Source: Salinibacterium sp. SWN248 (GTDB lineage: Bacteria; Actinomycetota; Actinomycetes; Actinomycetales; Microbacteriaceae). Taken from it: a stretch of DNA of 64,000 nucleotides. Below, piece after piece: positions 49,413 to 58,849 of the stretch. The stretch spans positions 661,912 to 725,911 of the forward strand of contig NZ_JADYWW010000002.1 of the NCBI RefSeq assembly GCF_015864575.1, written 5' to 3'. A program made the translations under genes and the position numbers. The notes under the pieces are model-generated. The model searched no databases, was not told where the DNA came from, and was given only the letters and a program-made list of their open reading frames with translations. The stretch's first letter is position 1; every line of letters starts with the position of its first letter.

Positions 49413-50846
49413 ATGTCCACTCAGGTTCGCCCTCGCGCCGCTACGGCCCGGCCTCGCACTGCCCTAGCGGCCGTCGCTACCGCGCCCGATTACCGCCGCA
49501 ATTTTGCGCGGCGGGCACGCCTCTCTGATTTGCTCGTCGTCGCGCTCTGGGCTTCAGGCGCAGCAGCGGCCGCCCTCTTTCTGGCATCCGGCGGGGTCGA
49601 CCAATTTACCTCGGTTGCCGAGACTGTCACGAGCATCGGCATCGTCTCCGGCCTGGTCGGCACCGACTTCATTCTGGTGATGCTGGTGCTCGCCGCCCGT
49701 ATCCCGCTCATCGATCGCACCATCGGCCACGACCGCGCCATCGCCGTTCACCGTTCTCTCGGCAAGCCGGCGCTCTACCTTCTTCTCGCCCACGGCGCCC
49801 TGTTGCTTACCGGCTACGGGCTCAGTTCGGGCATCAACCCGATCGCCGAAATCGGCCCGATGCTGTCGCTGCCCGACATGCCCCTCGCGTTTATTGCGCT
49901 CGGCCTGATGATCGCCGTAGTCGTATCGTCGCTGATCGCGGTTCGTCGCCGGTTCAGCTACGAAGGCTGGCACCTGGTCCACTTGCTCAGTTACGTGTCG
50001 GTCGCGTTCGCGCTTCCCCATCAGCTGAGCGTCGGCGGCGTGCTCGCCGACGGCACCCTTCAGCGCGTGTACTGGATCGCGCTCTACGTCGTCGCCCTCG
50101 GCAGCATCGTGACGTTCCGTTTCGCCGAGCCACTCGTCTCGAGCCTCCGCCACCGGATGCGTGTGGCCGCGGTCACCGAGATCGCGCCGGGCGTCAGCAC
50201 GATTCAACTCGCCGGTAACGACCTGCGGGGGCTCGAAGCATCCGGCGGCCAGTTCTTCATCTGGCGCTTCTGGACGCCGCGCACCTGGTGGCACTCGCAC
50301 CCCATTTCGCTATCGGCAATACCGACGGCCAGCTCGGCCCGCATCACCGTGCGCAATCTGGGAACGGGTAGCGCCCAACTCACGACCATTCCCGTCGGCA
50401 CCCGGGTGAGCATCGAGGGGCCCTATGGTTTGTTTTCGGATGCTGCCCGCACCTCCCCCAAACTCGCCATCATCGCCGCCGGGATCGGTGTCACGCCGGT
50501 GCGCGCGCTTCTCGAGCAGGCGTCGTTTGCCCCCGGCGAAGCGATCATCCTGTTGCGCGCCAGCACCCCCGAAGAGACCTACCACTGGGACGAAATCCAA
50601 GCGATTGCGGCCGCCAAGGGTGCCACCTGCTACACAATGATCGGCCACCGCCCCCGCGGAGTCGACAGTTGGATGACCGCTGCGGACTATGAGCGCGGTG
50701 TCACCCTGCAGAGCGCCTTCCCCGACCTGGCCGACTCCGACGTTTTCCTCTGCGGCCCTACCATGTGGCTCGATCTCATCGAGGCCGACGTTCATGTTTC
50801 CGGCATCCGCCCTGAACAGATTCACGCAGAAAGGTTCGACTGGTGA
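49413..50846 (+). CDS. Ferric-reductase-like transmembrane flavo-oxidoreductase
   Basis: 477 residues. The N-terminal about 230 residues hold six membrane helices with histidines fit for heme ligation (AVHRSLGKPALYLLLAHGALLL region, WHLVHLLSYVSVAFALPHQL). The C-terminal half is an FNR-like FAD/NAD(P)H domain: FWTPRTWWHSHPISLSA, VSIEGPYGLF, IAAGIGVTPVRALLEQ. It passes electrons from cytosolic NAD(P)H across the membrane. First gene of an operon with the FMN-binding protein and ApbE (4-nt and 1-nt overlaps); CACAGT lies 6 nt before the ATG. Confidence 0.9.
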   Translation: MSTQVRPRAATARPRTALAAVATAPDYRRNFARRARLSDLLVVALWASGAAAAALFLASGGVDQFTSVAETVTSIGIVSGLVGTDFILVMLVLAARIPLIDRTIGHDRAIAVHRSLGKPALYLLLAHGALLLTGYGLSSGINPIAEIGPMLSLPDMPLAFIALGLMIAVVVSSLIAVRRRFSYEGWHLVHLLSYVSVAFALPHQLSVGGVLADGTLQRVYWIALYVVALGSIVTFRFAEPLVSSLRHRMRVAAVTEIAPGVSTIQLAGNDLRGLEASGGQFFIWRFWTPRTWWHSHPISLSAIPTASSARITVRNLGTGSAQLTTIPVGTRVSIEGPYGLFSDAARTSPKLAIIAAGIGVTPVRALLEQASFAPGEAIILLRASTPEETYHWDEIQAIAAAKGATCYTMIGHRPRGVDSWMTAADYERGVTLQSAFPDLADSDVFLCGPTMWLDLIEADVHVSGIRPEQIHAERFDW

Positions 50847-51340
50847 GAACACGAGCGATACTAGGCAGCATTCTCGCCTCGACGAGCGTACTGATCGTCG
50901 GCTATCAGGCCGGCGTCAGCGTCACGACGAGCGACGGCACCTCGGTGTCGTTGCCGGTGGATGCTGCAACTAACGGCACCGCGGGCAACACGAACGCCGG
51001 CAACGGCTCAAGCACCCCGGGCACGGGCACCGCGGCCGCTGCCCCCGCAGCATCCGGCCCCGCCGACGGTACGTTCACCGGGTCAAGTGTCAGCACGCGG
51101 TTCGGCAACGTGCAGGTGGCGGTCACCATCGCCTCCGGCAGCATCACCGATGTCACCGCCCTGCAGCTGACCGACGACGATGGGCGCTCGGTGCAGATCA
51201 GTAACCGTGCCGCGCCAATTTTGCGCACTGAGGTGTTGTCATCGCAGTCCGCACAGGTCTCGAACGTGAGTGGGGCGACGTACACCACCGATGCCTACTT
51301 GAGTTCGCTTCAGTCCGCGCTCGATCAAGCCGGTGCCTAA
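50843..51340 (+). CDS. FMN-binding domain protein (flavinylation substrate)
   Basis: 165 residues. N-terminal membrane anchor/signal (TRAILGSILASTSVLIVGYQ), a Thr/Gly/Asn/Ala-rich linker (about 40-72), then a compact FMN-binding domain ending in VSGATYTTDAYLSSLQSAL. The SGAT motif (143-146) is the classical site where ApbE attaches FMN to a threonine (T146). The domain is outside the membrane. It sits between its donor (ferric reductase) and its modifier (ApbE). Confidence 0.92.
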   Translation: MRTRAILGSILASTSVLIVGYQAGVSVTTSDGTSVSLPVDAATNGTAGNTNAGNGSSTPGTGTAAAAPAASGPADGTFTGSSVSTRFGNVQVAVTIASGSITDVTALQLTDDDGRSVQISNRAAPILRTEVLSSQSAQVSNVSGATYTTDAYLSSLQSALDQAGA

Positions 51341-52119
51341 TGCGGACTGCGTTTCCTACGATGGGCACGATGGCGTCGGTTGAGCTGCCTGCCGCCTGGG
51401 CTTCCGAAGTCAACGAGGTGCAGCGCATCTTTCGCACGATTGATGACCGCTACAGCCTCTATTCGCCCGACTCCGAGCTGAGCCTGATCGCCGCCGGTAC
51501 CACCTCGCTCTCCCACGCCAGCCCTCCCCTACTCGCCAGTTATGCGCGCGCCCTCGAGTGGCGCTCCGCTACCGGCGGCAACTTCAGCCCCCACCGCCCC
51601 GATGGCACCATCGACCTCAACGGCATCGTCAAGGCCGAAGCTATCGAGCAAGCCGGCGAGCACCTTACTGCGGTCGGATGCCCGGAGTGGAGCATCAACG
51701 TCGGTGGCGACATTCTCGTCTCCCCCACCGGCGCAGCCACTCCTGCCACCGCGTCGGCCTCGCCGCTCGGGCCGCGGGTCATGCGTGCCGGGATCGCCGA
51801 GCCGCTCTCGCCTACGGAGCTCCTGTGTTCGCTGGAGTTGCGACATCCGCGGCGCGCGATTGCGACGTCGGGCAGCGCGCAACGCGGTGACCATATCTGG
51901 CGCGCAGGCAGCACCGAGCCGGTCTCGTTCGTTCAAGTGAGCGTCGTCGCGAATGACATCGTGACCGCAGACGTGTTGGCAACGGCGATTGTGGCGGGCG
52001 GCCAGACTGCCCTCGACGATGTGACTGACCGGTGGGATGTGGATGTCGTCGCGGTCGACCGCGCGGGTGCGCTGCGTGCGACGCCCGGGCTGCTGCACGC
52101 GCTAGCTACGAAGATATAA
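51340..52119 (+). CDS. apbE: FAD:protein FMN transferase
   Basis: 259 residues, shorter than the usual 300-350. Motifs: TMASVELPA, LNGIVKAEAIEQAGE, NVGGDILV, RAIATSGSAQRGDHIW and the metal/FAD motif NDIVTADVLATAIVAGG. It covalently attaches FMN from FAD to the SGAT threonine of the preceding gene. No obvious signal peptide; some family members act on the cytosolic side before export. Its start overlaps the FMN-binding gene stop by one base. Confidence 0.93.
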   Translation: MRTAFPTMGTMASVELPAAWASEVNEVQRIFRTIDDRYSLYSPDSELSLIAAGTTSLSHASPPLLASYARALEWRSATGGNFSPHRPDGTIDLNGIVKAEAIEQAGEHLTAVGCPEWSINVGGDILVSPTGAATPATASASPLGPRVMRAGIAEPLSPTELLCSLELRHPRRAIATSGSAQRGDHIWRAGSTEPVSFVQVSVVANDIVTADVLATAIVAGGQTALDDVTDRWDVDVVAVDRAGALRATPGLLHALATKI

Positions 52120-52203
52120 CCTAAGCCGGCCGCCCGGCCCACGCGCCACCTTACGGCCGGCGCGACCAGCACTCACACCGCGAACCCCAACCCCAATCGC
52201 GAG

Positions 52204-53391
52204 CTACAGCCCGAAGACCCGCGTCACCGTCCAGAACAGCCCCATCGCGCCGATCGCGACGCAGATGATGATGCGGATGATTTCGAATCCCTTGGGCAGC
52301 AGTCGTGTCAGCAGAGCGGCGACCGCGAGCACCAGCAGCACAACGACGGTCTGCGCGAGGTCGATACCTAGGTTGAAGGCGATGAGCGCGACAGCGTGCT
52401 CCGACGTCACGAGTCCCAGGCTGGAGAGACTCGAGGCGAAACCAAGACCGTGCACGAGCCCCACGAGGCCCGCGATCCACCAGCGGAAGTCGCCGCCCTT
52501 TCGCCTCAACGCAAGCCCAGCGGCCGCGACGATAGAAAGCGCGATCAGCGGTTCAACGATCGCAGCGGGCACCGAGACCAGGTTGAAGTACGCCAGGCTG
52601 AAGCTAATGGCGTGCCCCACCGTAAAGGCGGTTACGAGTTTCACGGCGGGCCAGATCGCAGCACGACCCGACTTCACACCAAGCACGCCGAGCCCGAGGG
52701 CGACGAGAAAGAGAATGTGGTCGGGCCCGAGCTGAATATGCTCAAAACCTTGCACGAGAAAGCTGGTTGCGGTTGCCCAGGTTCCGAGAGAGAACAAGAC
52801 CTCGCCGTCATCGCTGAGGTGCCCGAGTACGGCGCTGCCAGAATCCGACAGCAGGATGGCATTGCTCGGCGAGCTAAAAGACCATGAGATAGCGATCTCG
52901 CTGATGTCGCCTTCGAATGCAGACGTCGCAAAGGCAACGCCGACATATTCGGATGCTTCGACCACGGCATCCGTGTCCGTTTCAGTCTCAGCGGTGGTGT
53001 CTGTCGTCGCGCTGGCGCTCTGGAATGAGAGCCCCGCCCCGATGATCGACAGCTCCTCGCCGTTGACCGCGATCGTTACGTTGTCGCGGATAGTGTCAAC
53101 GAGAGTCGTCGCCACGGTTGCTTCTTGCTCGCTGACTTCGGTGGCGTCAATGAGGCCGTCACCCGAGGTGTCTTCGAGCCCGAGCGCTGAGAACTCGACC
53201 AATCCGGTGCCGACAACACGGCCTTCGTCGATCGAGAAGATTAGTGCCTCACTCGTTCCGTCGTGGGCCCATGCTGCGGTGGGTACGGCAAGGCTGAGTG
53301 TGGCGAGAACGATGCCCGCCACCGCGGTGAACTTCGCCAGGGGCGACAGTCCACCGCGGTGCGCAGCAATAGTGGTGCGAGAGGCGTGCAC
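52204..53391 (-). CDS. HupE/UreJ-family membrane protein
   Basis: 395 residues. Signal peptide (basic RRRT.. AHRGGLSPLAKFTAV type, cleavage near AWAHDGT). A large extracytoplasmic N-terminal domain (about 45-205) is followed by six or seven membrane helices. The HupE/UreJ core motifs are HIQLGPDHILFLVALGLG, AFTVGHAISFSL and LVGLVHGLGFASSL (histidines inside the helices). HupE/UreJ proteins are linked to nickel or cobalt transport. Convergent with apbE; 3 bp after its start lies the stop of the first YHYH gene, so it may be the last gene of that operon. Confidence 0.88.
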   Translation of the reverse strand: MHASRTTIAAHRGGLSPLAKFTAVAGIVLATLSLAVPTAAWAHDGTSEALIFSIDEGRVVGTGLVEFSALGLEDTSGDGLIDATEVSEQEATVATTLVDTIRDNVTIAVNGEELSIIGAGLSFQSASATTDTTAETETDTDAVVEASEYVGVAFATSAFEGDISEIAISWSFSSPSNAILLSDSGSAVLGHLSDDGEVLFSLGTWATATSFLVQGFEHIQLGPDHILFLVALGLGVLGVKSGRAAIWPAVKLVTAFTVGHAISFSLAYFNLVSVPAAIVEPLIALSIVAAAGLALRRKGGDFRWWIAGLVGLVHGLGFASSLSSLGLVTSEHAVALIAFNLGIDLAQTVVVLLVLAVAALLTRLLPKGFEIIRIIICVAIGAMGLFWTVTRVFGL

Positions 53392-53394
53392 TAA

Positions 53395-54456
53395 TTAGTT
53401 GCCGGGAGCTGGTGCGTCGCCAGCGGGTGGCCCACCGTCGCCGCCGCCAGAACCGTTAGGGAGGTTGACGCTCTCACCATCCGGGCTCGTCAGGTTTCCC
53501 ACCGCTGATGCGCCTACGCGGCACTCCGGCAAGTTCGGCGACTCGGTGCTGTAGTGGTAGTGGTAAACCTCACCGAACTCTTCAGTGTCAGAAACGTGGC
53601 CGCCGCACTCATCGAGGTTGGTCGGCACCGTTCCGTTTTCTTCCGGTCCATAGATGAGGTAACCGTCGTAGGCAAACGCAATCACTGCCTCGTTGTCTTG
53701 CTCGATGTCGCACGTGACGCCAGCTCCTGCAGCGTCAAGGTTCGACTGGATCGATTCGGCACCGAAGTGCCAGTGGTAGTACCCCGAGGGGTCGATGTGT
53801 CCACCGCAGGCGTCAAGTGCGGGCAGTCCACCGGTGTCGAGAACAGAGGGCGCGTCGCCGAAGATCGTGACGCCGTCGAGCGCGAGCCCGACCTGAGAGA
53901 TCGTGGAAAGATCCGTCACTTCGTCAAGCATCTCGGGGCTCGTGGGAATCAGCACCTGCAGGTGGTAGTCACCGTCGGCTGTTGCCTCGAGGCACGAGTT
54001 CTCGGTGCCGGATGAGTCAGGTTGCCCGCCAGCGGGGTCAACGATAGTGATGTCGCCGTCTTCATTCGCGAACTCGAAGCCCTGGGCCTCCATGAGCGCC
54101 CAGAAGTCCTCATCGAGGGCATAAAGCCCCGGCTCATCGCCGTCCCAGACCCAGATGCCGCCAGTGTCGGTCGTGGTCGCCGGACAGAAGGGCCCTTCCG
54201 TGTTAACGGTCGTCGAGAGGCTGTCGACCTCAAACTGGTAGCAGGTGGTCTCGCTACCGTTTTCGAGGGTGCAGTCCACGATGACCGCTTCTTCGGTCAG
54301 AGCACCGTCGGCAAACAATGCCGCGACCGTGCTCAGGCTTGTGTCGTCCGAGGCAGAACTCGAACTCTCCGTCGTTGTCTCACCAGTCGCGCAGGCGCTC
54401 GCCAAGAGCACGAGGCAGGTGAGGGGAACCAGCGCGGTCCGTAGGGATGTCTTCAT
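53395..54456 (-). CDS. YHYH-domain lipoprotein 1
   Basis: 353 residues from ATG at 54456 (AGGACG about 5 nt upstream). Signal peptide LVPLTCLVLLASAC (lipobox SAC, Cys near 22), then a Ser/Thr/Asp-rich linker. The YHYH domain shows GHIDPSGYYHWHFGAE, QDNEAVIAFAYDGYLIYGP, LDECGGHVSDTEEFGEVYHYH and a final CRVG. The YHYH motif occurs in extracytoplasmic proteins of unknown function and is rich in His, suggesting metal binding. C-terminus is Gly/Pro-rich. Tandem with a second copy. Confidence 0.88.
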   Translation of the reverse strand: MKTSLRTALVPLTCLVLLASACATGETTTESSSSASDDTSLSTVAALFADGALTEEAVIVDCTLENGSETTCYQFEVDSLSTTVNTEGPFCPATTTDTGGIWVWDGDEPGLYALDEDFWALMEAQGFEFANEDGDITIVDPAGGQPDSSGTENSCLEATADGDYHLQVLIPTSPEMLDEVTDLSTISQVGLALDGVTIFGDAPSVLDTGGLPALDACGGHIDPSGYYHWHFGAESIQSNLDAAGAGVTCDIEQDNEAVIAFAYDGYLIYGPEENGTVPTNLDECGGHVSDTEEFGEVYHYHYSTESPNLPECRVGASAVGNLTSPDGESVNLPNGSGGGDGGPPAGDAPAPGN

Positions 54457-54463
54457 GATCGTC

Positions 54464-55540
54464 CTATTCGTTTGGTTCTTCACCGGGAACCTCTCCAGCC
54501 GGAGGCCCTCCAGCCGGCGCATCGGCAGGTGGTCCGCCAGCGGCCTCATCGCCCGCAACGGTTTCGCCAATGAAGCACTCGAGAACTTGATTCTTCTCGG
54601 CCGAGTTGGCGTGGTAATGGTATCCGTCTTCTTCGGCGGTGTGACCGTTGCACTCGTCGAGTTCTACGTTGGCCAGTTGTTCTTCGGTGTACGCGCTGTG
54701 CACGGCGAACCCGTCCATGGCGTAACCGAAGATCGCAGTTTCATCGTCGGAAGCGTCGCCGTTTTCTCCACAGCCGAGTGAGCCGTGCAGGTGGTAGCCC
54801 TCGAAGGGGTTGAAGTGTCCACCGCAGTCGTCGAACGAGGCAATCGTGTAGGCGCCAAGAATGGCATCAACGGGAGCTGGCTCGGCGATAACGATGCCGT
54901 CCAGAGTGATGCCTGAATTTCCGGATGTCGCTGACGCCGAGTCTGCGACAACAGGAGTGGTCGGGATCAGCACGGTCGACTCGATCGGGTCGCCACCATC
55001 GAGGAAGTCAAGGCTGCCTTCGATGCAGTAGTTCTGATATTCGGGATCAACGTCGGGCCGAGCGGCAGCTTCGAATGCTTCGACGGTGTCGGTGACGTAG
55101 ACGTTGCCGTCTTCGTCATACATTTTCCAGCCGTCGTCGCCATAGGTCTCAGCGAGGTTTGCGATGAACTCTCCGTCGAGGTCGTAGACAGCGTCACCAT
55201 CGAACCAAATTCCCGCGTCATCGGCGGAGGTCTCGGTTGTAGCGGGGCAGAAAGGCCCTACTTCGTAGGTCGAGGGGTAGCCCGAGATGGTGATCTCGTA
55301 GCACGTGGTTTCCGTTCCACCGCTGAGGGTGCAGTCGACGGTCTCGGGGTCACCGACGATGGCATCGTCCGCGAACAGGGCGAGGTCAATACCGGTTGTG
55401 ACAGCGGCGGTTTCGGTTGACGCAGAGTCGGTAGCATCAACGGCGCTACAGGCAGCGGTGGCAAGAACTGCCATGACCACTGCGCCCACGAGAAGCGTGG
55501 ATCGTTTGTGGCGGAGTGCACGCCCAAGGATGTTGTTCAT
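54464..55540 (-). CDS. YHYH-domain lipoprotein 2
   Basis: 358 residues from ATG at 55540. Signal peptide STLLVGAVVMAVLATAAC (lipobox AAC), then linker TDSASTETA. The domain resembles YHYH 1 in order: GPFCPATTETS, YQNYCIEGSLDFLDGG, SFDDCGGHFNPFEGYHLHG, AIFGYAMDGFAVH, LDECNGHTAEEDGYHYH, LECFIG. The Pro/Gly tail (GGPPADAPAGGPPAGEVPG) matches copy 1. Likely a gene duplication, both co-transcribed (7-bp gap). Confidence 0.88.
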   Translation of the reverse strand: MNNILGRALRHKRSTLLVGAVVMAVLATAACSAVDATDSASTETAAVTTGIDLALFADDAIVGDPETVDCTLSGGTETTCYEITISGYPSTYEVGPFCPATTETSADDAGIWFDGDAVYDLDGEFIANLAETYGDDGWKMYDEDGNVYVTDTVEAFEAAARPDVDPEYQNYCIEGSLDFLDGGDPIESTVLIPTTPVVADSASATSGNSGITLDGIVIAEPAPVDAILGAYTIASFDDCGGHFNPFEGYHLHGSLGCGENGDASDDETAIFGYAMDGFAVHSAYTEEQLANVELDECNGHTAEEDGYHYHANSAEKNQVLECFIGETVAGDEAAGGPPADAPAGGPPAGEVPGEEPNE

Positions 55541-55624
55541 AGTTACAGGGTCAGCGGCTTTACTGTGGTGACGCTGTGGAAATCGGCACAACATTGAAAC
55601 AGTTTTTGTTGCTAGATTCGGGCC

Positions 55625-56329
55625 GTGTCGAACCCTGCTCAGGCCCCCACCCACCGCATCCTTGTTGCTGAAGATAGCGAGGCCATTAGCGATGTCGTCA
55701 CGACGGCCCTTTGTTTTCAGGGCCACATGGTTTCCCACGTCGCCAACGGCCACGAAGCGCTCTCGTCTGCGCTCGCGCAGCCGGCAGATCTCATCGTGCT
55801 CGATGTCATGTTGCCCGGCATCGATGGTCTCGAAGTATGTCGGCGTTTGCGCGCTGCCGGCTCGACAACGCCCATCCTCTTCTTGACCGCTCTCGCGGAA
55901 CCCGAAGACCGCATCCGGGGCTTCGCTACCGGAGGTGACGACTACCTCACCAAGCCTTTTACCGTGGACGAGCTCGTGTTTCGGGTTGCCGCCATCTTGC
56001 GCAGAACCGCCCCGCCGGCAGGTCCGGCCTTGCTGCAACTCGGTTCCCTCACCCTCGACCCGGCTGGCCACGAGGTGCGCCGCGCTGGCACCCTCATCGA
56101 CCTCTCGGCGACCGAGTACCGCCTCATTCACTATCTGTTGGCTAACCGCGGGGTTGTGCTCTCGAAAGCCCAGATTCTGGTCGAGGTGTGGCAAGACGAT
56201 TTCACCGGTAGCGAGAACGTGGTCGAGCTGTACATCGGTTACTTGCGCCGCAAGCTTGACGCCGGTCATCCGCCCCTCATTCATACCCGTCGCGGCATAG
56301 GTTACGTTCTGCGCGAGGCTTCCGAATGA
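55625..56329 (+). CDS. OmpR-family response regulator 2
   Basis: 234 residues from GTG at 55625, six nt after TAGATT (leaderless). Receiver: E16-D17 pocket, D60 acceptor, K110 (DDYLTKPF). C-terminal winged helix: SATEYRLIHYLLANRG, SENVVELYIGYLRRKLD, IHTRRGIGYVLR. Divergent from the YHYH operon across 84 bp, which it may regulate. The kinase gene overlaps by 4 nt. Confidence 0.95.
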   Translation: MSNPAQAPTHRILVAEDSEAISDVVTTALCFQGHMVSHVANGHEALSSALAQPADLIVLDVMLPGIDGLEVCRRLRAAGSTTPILFLTALAEPEDRIRGFATGGDDYLTKPFTVDELVFRVAAILRRTAPPAGPALLQLGSLTLDPAGHEVRRAGTLIDLSATEYRLIHYLLANRGVVLSKAQILVEVWQDDFTGSENVVELYIGYLRRKLDAGHPPLIHTRRGIGYVLREASE

Positions 56330-57750
56330 GGCGCCTTTCACTGCGGTGGATGCTGCTGCTCCCCGTTCTCGCAACCATCATTGTCGGTTTTCTTGCGTTC
56401 GCCATCGCCGTTGATGTGAGCGAACGCTCGCTACGCCTAGCCGAATTGGATGCCGAACTCGCCCGCGCCGAAGTGACCACCGTTCCGCCGCCCGCGACCG
56501 ATGCGCCCGAGCTGCCCGCGCCGCGACCGAGCACTTCCTCGAGCGGCGACGGTTCCGGCCTCCCGGTTCAGTTCACCCTCGCCCCCGACGACACCCTGCT
56601 CGAGAATCAGGGAGTTGCGCACCCCTTCACCGCAGAAGACCTCGCGGGCTTCGGAGCCGCAACCTCAACCGCCACCGTTACGGTCGACAACTATCGCGTG
56701 CTCATCTCACCGACCCCGGATGGTGTCGTACAGATCACCGCACTCTCACTCGACACGTACAACGCCGCCCTCGCCAGCCTGCGCGGCACCCTCGTTGCCG
56801 GCGGCGTCACGATTGCCTTGCTTGAAGCGGCAATGGCCTGGTTCCTCGCCCGTCAGATCGCTCGCCCTATCGCCGGTGTCGCTCGAAGTGTGACACGCAT
56901 TGCCGACGGCGAGCTCGAAACCCCGATCGAGCCCGCTGGCGGATCCCAGGAGATCGCCGAGCTCACGACAGACATCGACCGCATGGTGAATCGTCTGCGC
57001 GACGCTTTGGCCGAACGTGAGCAGTCCGCCACTGATGCCACCCGCGCCCGCGATGACATGCGTCGCCTCCTCGCCGACGTAGCGCACGAAATCCGCACGC
57101 CGCTAACCGCTGTGAAGGGTTACAGCGACCTCTACGCGCAAAACATGCTCACCACCCCCGAAGCGCTTGACCGTGCGATGGCGCGGGTCGGCGATGAGAG
57201 CATCCGTCTCAATGTTCTCGTCAGTTCAATGCTGCAAGTCGTACGCGACGGCAAGCCCATTGAAGTTGCCCACGAGCAGGTGGACCTTGTCACAGTCGCC
57301 CGCAACGTCATCGACGATCTGCGGGTCGCCTTCCCCTCCCGCGACATTGCCGCCGACCTCAGCGCCATCACCGACGTCCCCTTAGTAGGCAATCCGGCAC
57401 AGCTCCATCAAGCGTTGCTCAACCTCGGAGCGAACGCCTGCCGGCATACCCCCGATGACATCGCCGTCTCTTTCCTGGCCAGCATCACCGAGCGCGAAGC
57501 CGTGATCAGCGTCGTGGATCACGGCCCCGGCATCCCCGAAGACGAGCGGGACAAAATCTTCCAGCCCTTCTACCGCTCAGATCCTTCTCGCGTACGGAGC
57601 AGTCACGACGGCGCCGGTCTCGGCCTCGCCGTCACGCTGGAAATCGCGATCCAGCATCACGGCTCTGTGCAGCTGCGGCCAACCCCCGGAGGCGGTGCAA
57701 CCTTTGAGCTGCACCTCCCCCGCGCCGGAGAGCCGTCCGCCCGCGTCTGA
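56326..57750 (+). CDS. Sensor histidine kinase 2
   Basis: 474 residues. Helices at about 7-29 and 150-171 bracket an extracytoplasmic loop (residues 30-150) with a Pro/Ala/Ser-rich part. HAMP about 165-220; His in DVAHEIRTPLTAVKGY; N box LLNLGANACRHTPD; G boxes DHGPGIP and GAGLGLAV. Pairs with response regulator 2. Confidence 0.95.
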   Translation: MRRLSLRWMLLLPVLATIIVGFLAFAIAVDVSERSLRLAELDAELARAEVTTVPPPATDAPELPAPRPSTSSSGDGSGLPVQFTLAPDDTLLENQGVAHPFTAEDLAGFGAATSTATVTVDNYRVLISPTPDGVVQITALSLDTYNAALASLRGTLVAGGVTIALLEAAMAWFLARQIARPIAGVARSVTRIADGELETPIEPAGGSQEIAELTTDIDRMVNRLRDALAEREQSATDATRARDDMRRLLADVAHEIRTPLTAVKGYSDLYAQNMLTTPEALDRAMARVGDESIRLNVLVSSMLQVVRDGKPIEVAHEQVDLVTVARNVIDDLRVAFPSRDIAADLSAITDVPLVGNPAQLHQALLNLGANACRHTPDDIAVSFLASITEREAVISVVDHGPGIPEDERDKIFQPFYRSDPSRVRSSHDGAGLGLAVTLEIAIQHHGSVQLRPTPGGGATFELHLPRAGEPSARV

Positions 57751-57919
57751 GCCTCGGCCCACGCTGGCGCGACGGCGACGGCGACGGCAGTGCCTGCACG
57801 CCCTATCCGTTAAGCAGATAGCGACCTTCTGAACTACGTGTTGGACAGATAGTTGGGGAGCGCCCTACCGTGGGATTTGCGGCGCTTCGCAGGCCGCCCG
57901 ACACGATGGAGTATCGAGA

Positions 57920-58849
57920 ATGGTCGCAACCGCCAACGCCACGAGAACGGCCTCTCCGCGCCCGACCGCCCGCAAGCGTTCTCGCCCTAAGCACGTCTTC
58001 GCGATCGTAGCCCTCGCCCCGTTCATTATCTTTGGCGCCATCTTCGCCGCGTACCCGCTCGGCCAAGTCATCCGCATGGCTCTCTCCGATGTTCAGATCC
58101 GGGGCGGAATTTTTGAGTGGACCTGGATCGGGTTTGCGAACTTCGGCGCCGTGCTCACCGATGCAAATGGTCTTCGCTCGCTCGGCAACACCGTCATCTT
58201 CGTTGCGGCAACCGTTGTTCTGTCGTTGATCGTTGGTCTCGCCCTCGCGTTGCTCGTTGATCGCGCCATCACCCTCCTCCCGCTGGCGCGCAACGTTCTT
58301 ATCTGGCCCGCTGTGATCGCCCCGGTAGTCGTCAGTCTGATGTGGCTGCTTCTGCTCAGCCCTACCGCCGGCGGACTCAACAAGGCGCTCTACTCCCTCG
58401 GCCTGCCGCTCCAAGGGTGGATCGGCCAAGAATCAACCGCTATGGCTGCGGTGATTGTGGTGGATGTCTGGCACTGGACTCCGGTCGTCTTCCTCTTCCT
58501 CTATACGGCCCTCAAGAGCATCGACGGAGCAACCCTCGAGGCCGCTCGGGTCGATGGCGCTAACGAGTGGCGCATCATCCAACACGTGGTGCTTCCCGCT
58601 CTGCGCCCCGCCATCGCTGCGGTCGTTGTCGTGCGAGTGATCATGGGAGTGAAGGCCTTCGACGAGATGTACCTCCTGACCTCGGGCGGGCCCAACTTTG
58701 CGACAACGCTCGTGACGCAACACATCAAGACTCTCTTCTTCGACAGCCTCCAGTTCGGCGAAGCGTCAGCGTTCTCGCTCGTGGTTGTCATCCTCACTGC
58801 GCTGGTTCTTGGCGCCGTGCTATTCACCCGATCGAAGGTCGAAAAATGA
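57920..58849 (+). CDS. Carbohydrate ABC transporter permease (MalF-like)
   Basis: 309 residues, six helices. EAA loop EAARVDGANEWRIIQHVVLP before the last two helices. N-terminal 30 residues are Arg/Lys-rich and cytosolic. Partner of the MalG-like permease (overlap 4 nt). No ATP-binding protein gene is in the operon; a shared MsiK-type ATPase is likely encoded elsewhere, as in other actinobacteria. Confidence 0.9.
   Translation: MVATANATRTASPRPTARKRSRPKHVFAIVALAPFIIFGAIFAAYPLGQVIRMALSDVQIRGGIFEWTWIGFANFGAVLTDANGLRSLGNTVIFVAATVVLSLIVGLALALLVDRAITLLPLARNVLIWPAVIAPVVVSLMWLLLLSPTAGGLNKALYSLGLPLQGWIGQESTAMAAVIVVDVWHWTPVVFLFLYTALKSIDGATLEAARVDGANEWRIIQHVVLPALRPAIAAVVVVRVIMGVKAFDEMYLLTSGGPNFATTLVTQHIKTLFFDSLQFGEASAFSLVVVILTALVLGAVLFTRSKVEK

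Noticed and set aside
55541..56374. N-terminal extension of YHYH lipoprotein 2
   Set aside because: It would overlap response regulator 2 on the other strand, and a proper signal peptide starts at 55540.
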